In this document: piece by piece, positions 7,337 through 14,949 of the stretch
How positions within the stretch are numbered: position 1 is the first letter of the stretch
Layout of the letters: every line of letters begins with the position of its first letter
From: Euperipatoides rowelli
Taxonomy: Eukaryota; Onychophora; Udeonychophora; Euonychophora; Peripatopsidae
NCBI GenBank assembly: GCA_003024985.2
Contig: PXIH01S0000504.1
Length of the DNA stretch: 15,075 nt
Reading direction: 5' to 3' (one strand)
The notes under the pieces: generated by a model
Database searches by the model: none
Told to the model about the DNA's origin: nothing
What the model saw: only the letters and a program-made list of their open reading frames with translations
Translations under genes and position numbers: made by a program

Positions 7337-9669
7337 TCTCATCTAAATTGGCAATATCTAGCTGAAGGACACACATATAGAATTATTTCTAATTAATTTA
7401 TAATAGACAATGGCTTGGTTCAATTAATAAATTTTCCAACCAGATTTAGAGGACAATCCACTTTTAAATTAGACCATGCATTCATTAATTTTAATGATAT
7501 AATTCAAGAAATATTTTTTTCAGATCTGTTAGGTTGAAGTGACCATGTAGTTGTAGAAATCAAATTCTTTCTTGAAAAAAGCAACAGTTCATATGTCGCT
7601 ACTCAAAATTATATCCCAATAAAAAATACTGAAATAATTAGAACAGAATTGTCTGGGATTGATTTTGAGTAAGAGTTATATAAAAACATCTTCGTTGGAA
7701 GTATGTTACAGAAATTTTAAATTTAAAAAATCTTAAATACCTGACCCCTGAATGGTATTCTAGTATACAGATAAATTAAAAAAAGAAAGAAAAAAAAAGT
7801 ATTTTCTTATACTGTATATAAAAACGATCCATCTTTGGATCAATTTAATGAATATAAACAAGCAGGAAATAAAATAACCTCATCAGTACATTCATCTAAG
7901 ATAAATTATGCAAATTCCCTATCTAGAATGATTAAATCAGATATTAAGGTTTTGTATAAAAGTTTTTCCAAGAATAAATCTTCAGGTGGAGATAAGATTA
8001 AATGTTTGAAACATAGCAAAAATATAATGAAACCAATATAAATAGAAGCAATTGGACAATGCTTTTCAAGACACACCGGTCAGATTTATAGATTGATGAA
8101 TTATAAAGAATTGTTAATAGAGATTATATGAAAAATAATACATCTATAATTATAACAATTACCAATTAGAAGAAATATTAATTCAACTAAAAAGTTAAAA
8201 TACTTGATGTCCAGAAGGTCTCTCATTTAGCATTAATTTATTAGACTTCACATTGATTTCTTCTGGCCATTTTTGTTGAGAATTTTAAATTTGTCTTTCT
8301 CTAATTGTATTGTTTCAAATGAGTGAAAAGAGTCAATAGTTATCCAAAAATATAAGAAGGCAAATAGATCTTTAATAAATAGTTATCGATCTATTTCTCT
8401 TACAAGTTCAATTTGCAAAATAGCAGAAAAATGTATGTTACGATTTTATCAAGACTAAAAAAACAATATAGATAGCCTTAATTTGATATCTAAATTTCAA
8501 TTTGGCTCTAGAGAAGGGATGGGTTGTTTCAAAAATTTAATATATACTTTAGATATTATTACAGAGACAGCAGAAAGGAACAATCCTATAGTAGGAGTTT
8601 ATATTGACTTGGCGAAGGCCTTTGATTATATTCATCCCTTATGATTGTGTAATAAAATGGTTGATATGAATATACAGTAGATGCCGACATAATTGCTTGA
8701 ATTTTTGAATATCTTAATGGCAGCAATGTTAGATTGGCTATTGAAAATCAATAGTCCAAAAAATTGTTACATGAAATTAGGATTACCTTAGGGAACGATA
8801 TTGGCCGCAATATTATTCAATATTTTTATCTCGTGTTTACCAAAATTAATTAAATCGCATATAATTTTATACGCTGCTGACATTAAATTATTAAGAGGAA
8901 TAAAAACGGATTTAGATATCGAAATAATACAACATCTTAATATAATTGGCAACTCGCTAAAAACAAATGGACTAATTACTCTAAAACTCAAATGGTGATT
9001 TATGGGAGAAACATTGAGATAAATCTTAACTTATATAAAAATAATATTGAATGAACCTAAATTGTCAGAGACCTTGGATTAATCTTGGATCACAATTTAA
9101 AATTCTCTAACCACAAACAGATTTTATTAAAAAAGATATCATAAAAATTGTATTGTGTCTTCTGGGTTTTTCCTCTGTTAATGAAGTCTTTATTTTCATC
9201 AATTTATAAAATTTACATTCAAAGCAATTTAGATTACTATCACTTTGTATATTTCTACAGAAATAAAACAGATTTTTATAGTCTCAATAGAGTTTTCAGA
9301 AAATATTCCAAGAAAATAAATAAATTCAGATATTTAAAATATGAAGATAGACTACAAAAATTAAGATTATAATCTAACTGTACAACAGAATTTACAGTAA
9401 TTGAAAAAAAAATATTTGAAATTGAACAAGATTCCGTCACCAGAGGACATGACTATAAAGTAAAAAAAAAAAAAATTTGTAGGACTGCGAAACGATCATA
9501 TTTTTTTAGCAATAGATTTGTGAATGAATGGAATAACCTCCCTTCATATATAATAAATTCTCTTTCATTTAGTCTGTATAAAGAAAATTTAGATACTTTC
9601 TTTCTAATTAACCTAGAAAATTTATTTATAACATCTAATATTAGTATGAAATGTTTACAATATTTATAG
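7322..9669 (+). pseudogene. LINE ORF2 remnant: endonuclease end, reverse transcriptase, C-terminus
   Basis: The frame starting at 7322 reads EDFNVSHLNW (G of the usual GDFN changed to E), then LDHAFIN, then a stop and SDHVVVEIKF. This is the C-terminal part of an APE-type endonuclease. The same frame continues to the RT: ESIVIQKYKKANRSLINSYR (8330s-8390s), ISLTSSICKIAEK, KFQFGSREG, then motif A VGVYIDLAKAFDYIHP (about 8594-8640). Motif B has decayed to GLP-stop-GTILAAILF (stop 8789-8791 in place of the conserved Gln). The catalytic box is YAAD (8870-8881) instead of YADD. A frame change near 8990 leads to LGLILDHNLKFSNH, LDYYHFVY, KYEDRLQKLRL and FFSNRFVNEWNNLP, the usual LINE C-terminal landmarks. 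It has many in-frame stops but only one frameshift, so it is dead. Confidence 0.85.
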
Positions 9670-9876
9670 AGAATTATTTTTAAAATATTTTAAAAAAAAT
9701 TTAATCAAATATATATTTACAAATATAATAATCTTAAAATACATATATTTATCATGTATCAACAAAAATACACATTGATGTTTACTCATTTTTTTGTGTA
9801 TTTATATTGTTTTACTTATTGTATTACAAATTATTACTAGCACTGACTTGATTAAATAAATATATTTAAGCATATA

Positions 9877-10107
9877 GTATTGGATAAAAATAGAGAAAAT
9901 TATTCCAGTTTGGCAAAAAATTATGACCATAACTTAAGAAGACATAATTTACATTTAGCAAGACAAATAAAAAAAATCATCCCATGGGACGTCTACATAC
10001 TTCTATAGGAGAATCCATATGGGAATGAATTACCAACTGAGATTGTAAACTCAAAATCATTAAATGAGTTCAAAAACAAATATAAATTTATGAAACAAAA
10101 AACTTAG
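9877..10107 (+). pseudogene. 3' end of a second plus-strand LINE
   Basis: The frame from 9877 reads VLDKNRENYSSLAKNYDHNL, then RRHNLHLARQIKKI. After a one-base shift near 9985 it reads GRLHTSIGESIW, and after one extra G near 10022 it reads NELPTEIVNSKSLNEFKNKY, with a stop at 10105-10107. The W-N-x-L-P-x-E-I-x-x-S-x-S-L-x-x-F-K pattern is the standard C-terminal end of LINE reverse transcriptase polyproteins. Only the last 75 or so residues are present, so this is a strongly 5'-truncated copy. It is distinct from the preceding element, which has its own C-terminus about 200 bases upstream. It is non-functional. Confidence 0.75.
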
Positions 10108-10186
10108 GCAGCTCATTAAAATTACTTAACCTACACAATACATTATTATCCATACCAAAATTTTTTTTTATTACATTTGTTTTCAA

Positions 10187-10979
10187 ACTACCTGCCCTAG
10201 CTTGAAACAGTAACTCATTCCCCTATCATTACCATACAATAAACCCTCCCTAATATTCACCTTATTTTTATAAATATTCAACATACTCTTCTTCTCCATA
10301 CCCCTCCTCCATTTATCATTTTCCCTTTCCCTAATTTATCTACCCCTTTACTCCAACTCTTATAATCGAAATCCCTAATCACCTCTTTTACCTCTCTTCC
10401 CCATAAACCTAAATATAAACTAATTCTTCTCTCATCTACCCCTTTCGCTAACTGTATTACTCTTTTAAATCATTTACTCTTCCTCACCCTTAACATACTA
10501 TCTCTAAAAACCTACTTACACACTCTCCCATCATCCATCAATTGTAACCTACCAAATCTTTCAACTTCACTTTAGCCTCTCTTCTCTCAAAATCACTCTA
10601 TCCCATATCCCCGTGCATATCGTCTAAAGCCGTAAAACAATGCCCTCCAAATGCAATCCTACCCATTTCATTCTGAACCTTTTCTAACTCCTTTCTCAAC
10701 GTCACACTATATACTAATGCATCATTCCCAAACATTAATCCTGGCACCACTACCATTTTCCAAACTGTTCTTACAATCTCATATCTATTGAAATTCATAC
10801 ACACCACTCTCCTTACTACCCTCTTATTTCTTTTTATCTTACTCAACAACATCAATTCCCAATCTACCAAATAATTTTTATCTCCCCTCACCAACACCCC
10901 AAATATTCATACCTTCCTCCACCTCCTCCAAAACATCCGCCCCCAACTTACACAATATCTTTTCATTAAAATTAACCCT
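10187..10979 (-). pseudogene. C-terminal domain of the minus-strand LINE
   Basis: The minus frame first gives NEKILCKLGADVLEEVEEGM. A second frame (10897-10598) gives RTVWKMVVVPGLMFGNDALV and RKELEKVQNEMGRIAFGGHC, then DDMHGDMG. A further frame gives SDFERREAKVKLKDL, and near 10280-10190 NIYKNKVNIREGLLYGNDRG and MSYCFKLGQVV. The VVPGL-x-x-GN, Q-x-E-x-GR-x-x-G-x-H, GD-x-GWS-x-FE-x-REA-x-x-K series is characteristic of the C-terminal half of a LINE family I know from ticks and other invertebrates. Several frameshifts and stops make it non-functional. The coding part ends about 25 bases before the A tail. Confidence 0.75.
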
Positions 10980-11241
10980 CATCACTTTACTCTTTTCCTT
11001 GCTAAATTCTCCTCATATAGCCTACGGTACCCTTTTTAAAATAATATATCTCCCAGCCATGCCCATTTCCTTTAAAATTAACCATAACTTATGTCTATTT
11101 AAATTATCATATGCCTTTCTAATATCCAAAAAAAACTAAAATCATACCCTTATTTTCATTATAACTCATTTCTATCAACTGTGATAATACACAATCCCCT
11201 ATATTTCTATCCCTTCTAAAACCATGTAATTCACCCATTTT
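10980..11241 (-). pseudogene. RT palm fragment of the minus-strand LINE, catalytic centre deleted
   Basis: Continuing from the hAT insertion, the minus frame reads KMGELHGFRRDRNIGDCVLS, QLIEMSYNENKGMILVF. It then shifts at a run of eight A (plus 11128-11135) into FLDIRKAYDNLNRHKLWLIL, the RT motif A region with the first catalytic Asp. After KEMGMAGRYI the sequence passes two stops and goes straight to KEKSKVMRVNF, a motif that normally follows the catalytic YADD box. Motif B (x-QG-x) and the YADD box are therefore missing, a loss of roughly 100 residues near 11000-11040. Confidence 0.75.
11234..11241. repeat. Target-site duplication, left copy
   Basis: CCCATTTT here matches 11955-11962 exactly. 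The pair brackets the hAT-type element. Confidence 0.9.
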
Positions 11242-11305
11242 TAGGGTGACCAGACATTGCTGTGCTCAAAGTAGGACATTTGATTGCTCAAAGTAGGACA
11301 TTATT

Positions 11306-11419
11306 CAGAGGCGGCACTAAGGGTTTTGGGCCCCCCCTGCAAAATATTAAATGTGGGCACTGCACCCACAGAGGCCCCCCTGCTCGTCAGGGTTTGCGGG
11401 GGCCTTATAGACGCCACTG
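11306..11419. mobile_element. Possible nested miniature hAT-like element, 114 bp
   Basis: The left end reads CAGAGGCGGCACTAAGG and the right end, reverse-complemented, reads CAGTGGCGTCTATAAGG. These match at 13 of 17 positions, and the CAG(T)GGCG start is a common hAT end. The interior is G+C-rich, with GGCCCCCC blocks unlike the surrounding element. No 8-bp duplication is visible, so this could also be a captured end of an older element. Confidence 0.45.
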
Positions 11420-11457
11420 TACTGTATGTATATATATAATTTTTTTACCATAATGAC

Positions 11458-11726
11458 GAAAATATATGTGCAGTTGTCAAAAACGCAGTAGGGTACTAGA
11501 ATGCACATAAAATCTGCAAGTGTTAACATCTCCTGTATATTTCAGCTAATTATGGAGTAGCGACGTTGGGTTGCCATAAGTGTGTTAGAGTGAAAATATA
11601 TGTGCAGATGTCAAAAACGCAGTAGGGTACTAGAATGCACATAAAATATGTGAGTGTTAACGTCTCCTATAATATTTCAGCTAATTATGGAGTAGCAACG
11701 TTTGGGTTGCCGTAAGTTGTGATAGT
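11458..11726. repeat. Two-copy 134-bp tandem repeat inside the hAT element
   Basis: Copy one (11458-11591) and copy two (11592-11726) both start GAAAATATATGTGCAG and share AACGCAGTAGGGTACTAGAA and CAGCTAATTATGGAGTAGC. I count about ten differences between them, so the duplication is not very recent. Confidence 0.9.
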
Positions 11727-11954
11727 CAAAATTAATTTTCATTTATTGTATTTGTAGGCTAGTTTAATTTTTAAGCTTCATTCATTTTTTTTTTTAAAAA
11801 TATACCTTTCTATCAGGCTCAGCAAATTTCATTTTTATTAAAAAAAAACTGTAAAGTAGGACATTAGTGTTTTTTGACCTGGGGAGGGAGGACGGAGGAC
11901 AAATGATGAAATTGTAGGACATGTCCTCCCAAAGTAGGACGGGTGGTCACCCTA

Positions 11955-11962
11955 CCCATTTT
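11955..11962. repeat. Target-site duplication, right copy
   Basis: CCCATTTT, an exact partner of 11234-11241, directly follows the right inverted end. Confidence 0.9.
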
Positions 11963-12003
11963 TCCCTCTAACCACTCCACAATCCATTCCTTTACAATAT
12001 TCA

Positions 12004-13020
12004 TAAAGTTTATATACAGTACCACACTAGTAACTGCTAACGGCCTAGAACTATCTAAATCCCTAATATCTTTACCCTTACCCTTAAAAATCATTCTAAC
12101 TCTAGTCTCTTTCCACTATTCACTATATCACCAAAAATTTTCCTCAAACACCTCCTTCCTTTATCCCCTAAACATCTTAACATTTCCACCGCAATCCCAT
12201 CCATACACCTCGCCTTCCCATCCCTCATTCCCTTTAACCCTCTATCAAACTCCTCCTCCCCAATTACAACTAAAACAAAATTACACCTTATTACTAATTC
12301 TCCTTGATCCTCTTCCTCCACTTCTCTTTCACTATCCCCCTCCTCCCCCTGTATAACTTTAACATACCGTACCCATTTAACAACTCCTGTTTTTCTTCAC
12401 TACTTAACCTGCCTTTCCTCCCTTACTTTTCTTAACATTATTCCAAAACTTTCTACATACCTCCCTACCCACTCCCTAATTTCCAATAATAATTTCTTAT
12501 CCATTTTCCTCTTAAACTCCCCTACCTTAATCTTAACTTCATTTTTACACTTTTGACAATTCTCCCATCTCTTCTTTATATCCTTACCATTTCCTAATTT
12601 AAGAATCTTCTTATAAACCCTATTTGCCTTCTTTCTTACCTAATCAATTTTCCTATACCCTCATCCCTCTTTATCCCCCTTTATCCTACCCTTATTTCCT
12701 TTACCCCAATTCCACTTTTCCCTCAAAGCAACTTCCACTCCCTTATTCAAACAATCCATAAAACTTTTATAACATCTCCCCATTCAACTAACTTCTCCAT
12801 AATATTCCCCAATAACTCTAAACCCCCTTCCTCTTTATATTACATCCCTTATATTCCTCCACCCTCTCTACCCTATTTGCCCCTCTCTCAGATCCTCCTA
12901 GTTTAATTACTACCATATGATCCAAAACACAACCCTTTTCCTCCTCATTCCAAATTCTCATTTCCTTATTATACTTCCCCCACTCCACCCCCCCCCCCCC
13001 CCCTTAATACTAATTAACCT
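12004..13020 (-). pseudogene. Linker and RT finger region of the minus-strand LINE
   Basis: The stretch 13020-12330 on the minus strand is a basic, Arg/Lys/Trp-rich linker with several stops and no clear motif. From 12321 the frame reads EEEFDRGLKGMRDGKARCMD, GIAVEMLRCLGDKGR and LRKIFGDIVNSG. A second frame from 12094 gives FKGKGKDIRDLDSSRPLAVT and then EWIVEWLEGKMG. GMRDGKA-x-x-x-DGI-x-VE-x-L and KGKGKD-x-x-x-x-SRP-x-x-x-TSV correspond to the RT 0/1 motifs before the catalytic palm. The frame change between the two halves lies near 12094. The segment ends exactly at the hAT element, whose removal rejoins GKMG to ELHGFRR. Confidence 0.75.
12988..13003. repeat. C16 homopolymer
   Basis: Sixteen consecutive C on the plus strand, at the edge of the LINE endonuclease next to the hAT insertion. 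On the LINE sense strand this is a G16 run. Confidence 0.95.
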
Positions 13021-13030
13021 TTTTTCTTCT

Positions 13031-13405
13031 GGGGTCCCCACCTTGAACCCCGGGAGCCACATGTGGCTCGCGCTACCTCCTGATGTGGCTCGTTGTATCA
13101 ACGATATTTTACAACAGTTCATAAAAAATATGATACTGAATATCCTTCTGTCAGCAATTTAAGAAAATCTAAAGTGAAAGAATTGAACACCGCATTAGTT
13201 GCCCAACAATCTATGTTTACCAGGTCCGTGAATAAAACAAAAACAGCTACGATTGCATCATTTAAGATTGCACATATACTTGCAATGCACAAAAAAACTT
13301 ATATTTAAAATTGAAATATATGTATGTTAACAGTGCAAAATATATGTTGCTCGCATAAAAATTTCAAATTCTAAATTGGCTCGATTCATTTTAAAGGTTG
13401 GGCCA
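13031..13405 (+). mobile_element. hAT-type deletion derivative inserted in the LINE endonuclease
   Basis: The plus-strand sequence starts GGGGTCCCCACCTTGAA and contains GAGCCACATGTGGCTCGCG. It ends with a diverged complement (about AACCTTTAAAATGAATCGAGCC on the opposite strand), so its inverted ends are weak. Flanks TTTTCTTCT (13022-13030) and TTCCCTTCT (13406-13414) agree at seven of nine positions and may be the decayed target duplication. The surrounding LINE frame reads CRRE just before it. The insert contains a piece of transposase coding sequence, so it is a shortened copy of an autonomous element. Its composition lacks the C/T skew of the LINE. Confidence 0.65.
13093..13308 (+). pseudogene. 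BED-finger/hAT transposase N-terminal fragment
   Basis: The frame beginning TTG at 13093 (no ATG) reads YQRYFTTVHKKYDTEYPS, then KVKELNTALVAQQSMFTRSV and TIASFKIAHILAMHKKTYI, stopping at 13306-13308. This resembles the end of a BED zinc finger (the RHF-x-x-x-H helix, with its first His now Tyr) plus the AQQ-x-x-F and ASF-x-x-x-x-x-LA-x-x-K-x-x-F region. The same series occurs in hAT transposases related to the ZBED and GTF2IRD2-type host proteins. The zinc-binding Cys pair and the whole catalytic RNaseH-like domain are absent. It cannot act as a transposase. Confidence 0.7.
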
Positions 13406-13860
13406 TTCCCTTCTACACCAAGTATATTCCCCTATACAATTATCATTCAAATTATCTATATTCAAATCCGCTTCATAACAAAACCCTTTTAATAATTTCC
13501 CATTATCATTATCCACTCCTTCAAGTTCTTAAATATGCCCATTAAAATCTCCCATAATAATAATCTTAAAACCACAACTCCTATACTTCTTCACCCCCTC
13601 TACTAATTCCTTAAAAATATCCCTGTGCCATTCCAAATTACTCTTCCCATTAACTGCCATATAAATTACTCTTAATGCTATTTTTAAATCCCCTAATTCC
13701 ATCAAACCCCACATAAATTCCTTACCCTTTACCACCTCTACCACACTATCTTCTAAATCCTCACCCATAAAGCCATCCCTCCCCCTTTCTTATCCCCGTC
13801 TATTCTATCATTCCCATACCTGACCCTGCTTACAAAAAAAGAACCTCCTCCCCCTCAAAT
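13406..13860 (-). pseudogene. Endonuclease domain of the minus-strand LINE
   Basis: From about 13840 downward the minus strand reads FVSRVRYGNDRIDGDKKGGG, then GEDLEDSVVEVVKGKEF, and IYMAVNGKSNLEWHRDIFKE. It ends in IIIMGDFNGHI (13529 side), followed after a stop by LEGVDNDNGKLLKGF and GEYTWCRRE. The GDFNGHI block and the downstream YTW motif are hallmarks of APE-type LINE endonucleases, which nick the genomic target to prime reverse transcription. The domain is cut off right after CRRE by the hAT insertion at 13031-13405, so the final SDH-containing strand is not seen intact. Frame changes and stops show it is inactive. Confidence 0.75.
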
Positions 13861-14084
13861 GTGTTTCTACTACCCCCAGAAACAATATCGTTCCCACACG
13901 CCTCCATCAAATCTTCCCATTTTTCTACCTTCTTTCCCCTTGCATATTAATAAATCCTATTTTCACTTCCCCATCCCTAATTTTTTTCCTTTTAAATATT
14001 CTTATCCTTTTTCTTTCCCCTCTTTCACATCACATATCTCCTTTATTATCCAGACCTTCCATACTTTCACTTAAACCCTTCAAT

Positions 14085-14098
14085 CCCCCCCCCCCCCC
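14085..14098. repeat. C14 homopolymer
   Basis: Fourteen consecutive C followed by eight A, within the 5' part of the minus-strand LINE. Confidence 0.95.
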
Positions 14099-14180
14099 AA
14101 AAAAAATCTATCTCCTCTACTATTTAATCTTACCCCATCCCTTCTAAAAAAATTCCTTACCCATATTCTTTCCTATATCA

Positions 14181-14810
14181 TTAAAACTTGCCCCCTTTCT
14201 CTCTCTGAGAAAATTTTTCTACCCTCTCATTCCAAACTTTAATTATCAATATATCCCCCCCTCCCTTCATCATCTCAATAATGCTATCACACACACCCTC
14301 TCCAGTATCCATACACCTCTTTGCCACTTCTATTAACTCTTTCATCTTATTTACACTCTCAACCATGTTCCCTCTATTATTTTTTTTGCTTCACTCACGA
14401 TTATCACATCATCGCCCCCATCCTTTTTCTTCATTCATCCTTCAAATCCCCCAAATTTGCCCCCTCAAAAGAAATCCTAACCCTATTTTTCCTATCTCCC
14501 ATACCTCAGATATCACCCGCTCCCCTTATTCCCAATTAATAATTCTCCAAGCATACCTCTCCACCCCCACCTTCGACTCAGCCATTCTCCCCCATATTTC
14601 TTAATTAATTTACATATCTTGATCATTCTATTTACCTCAAAATCCTCCAATTTGATACTCCCTGTTTCATACAAACTAATAACTTCCTCCTTATCTCTCT
14701 CCCAATCAGCCCCATCATTATATTTTTTACTTTCATCTATCCCTACTTCAAAATCATTTTCTCCCCAACTTCCCCAAGTATAATCTTTTCTTTTAATTCC
14801 CCATTATCCT
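14181..14810 (-). pseudogene. N-terminal region of the minus-strand LINE, decayed
   Basis: One minus frame from about 14805 to 14580 is open for over 70 codons and reads TWGSWGENDFEVGIDESKKY, then later DKEEVISLYETGSIKLEDF and VNRMIKICKLIKKYGGEWL. A second open frame at 14366-14181 begins MVESVNKMKELIEVAKRCMD. Both are rich in Glu, Lys and Gly, like the rest of this element, and lie upstream of the endonuclease. They probably belong to a gag-like ORF1 or the leader of ORF2, but I recognise no zinc knuckle or named domain. Assignment rests on position and composition. Confidence 0.45.
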
Positions 14811-14850
14811 CTTCCCCCTCTACTCCACTATTATGATAATCCTATTTATA

Positions 14851-14919
14851 TTCATAACTAGCGCCACACATAAATTCAAGTGGAAAATGGAAACCATGGT
14901 GGAAACATGCGCAGTTGTT
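14851..14919. other. Short unassigned segment between two LINEs
   Basis: This 70-bp piece (containing AGCGCCACACATAAATTCAA and AAACCATGGTGGAAACATGC) has a normal G content, unlike the adjacent LINE. It could be the LINE 5' UTR, flanking DNA or part of another element. I cannot tell which. Confidence 0.3.
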
Positions 14920-14949
14920 ATAAATGGGACTTATTACAGTCCCATTTAT
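14920..14949. repeat. Perfect 12-bp hairpin at a LINE 5' end
   Basis: ATAAATGGGACT (14920-14931), loop TATTAC, and exact complement AGTCCCATTTAT (14938-14949). The right arm overlaps the first readable LINE codons, as at 7313-7336. Confidence 0.85.

Larger units (their letters stand above)
7313..9862 (+). mobile_element. 5'-truncated LINE (non-LTR retrotransposon), CR1/L2-like
   Basis: The element begins abruptly inside the endonuclease domain and runs through the whole reverse transcriptase and C-terminal domain. The stop is at 9667-9669, followed by about 190 bases of A+T-rich 3' UTR that ends in TTGATTAAATAAATA, a tail of the type seen on many LINEs. The truncation point coincides with a perfect 10-bp hairpin (7313-7336). 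No 3' target duplication is identifiable. The neighbouring element on its 3' side is another plus-strand LINE end starting by 9877. Confidence 0.85.
11242..11954. mobile_element. Non-autonomous hAT-type DNA transposon, 713 bp
   Basis: The element begins TAGGGTGACCA (11242-11252) and ends with the exact complement TGGTCACCCTA (11944-11954). It is flanked by a perfect 8-bp target duplication CCCATTTT (11234-11241 and 11955-11962), the length made by hAT transposases. It lies in the minus-strand LINE, whose frame rejoins when the element and one duplication are removed. It encodes no transposase. Inside are GTAGGAC(ATT) subterminal repeats, a 114-bp G+C-rich segment with its own inverted ends, and a two-copy 134-bp tandem repeat. 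Its base composition lacks the pyrimidine skew of the host LINE, which also shows it arrived later. Confidence 0.9.
10161..14850 (-). mobile_element. Minus-strand LINE, interrupted by two hAT elements
   Basis: Read on the minus strand, the element runs from about 14850 to a short A tail at 10161-10169 (nine T on the plus strand), preceded by TGTAAT so that AATAAA overlaps the tail. Recognisable protein pieces occur in the expected order: unassigned N-terminal region, endonuclease, RT fingers and palm, and C-terminal domain. Two hAT-type insertions (13031-13405 and 11242-11954) break it. Without them it would be about 3.6 kb. The plus strand is almost devoid of G across the element, but not in the insertions. 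The 5' end is uncertain to within tens of bases, and no target duplication is convincing. Confidence 0.8.

Noticed and set aside
9857-9868. 12-nt palindrome TAAATATATTTA at the junction before the second LINE fragment
   Set aside because: Pure A/T and within an AAATAAATA-type tail, so too likely by chance to count as a third truncation hairpin.
11262-11529. Open frames on both strands inside the hAT element
   Set aside because: They cross the inverted end, the G+C-rich unit and the tandem repeat without any protein motif.
11943-12356. Plus-strand open frame of 137 codons, the longest in the window
   Set aside because: It is the antisense of the C-poor LINE: Pro/Ser/Leu-rich because the strand lacks G. 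The real signal is on the minus strand.
13859-14604. Plus-strand Pro/Ser/Phe-rich open frames
   Set aside because: Antisense shadows of the minus-strand LINE, for the same reason.
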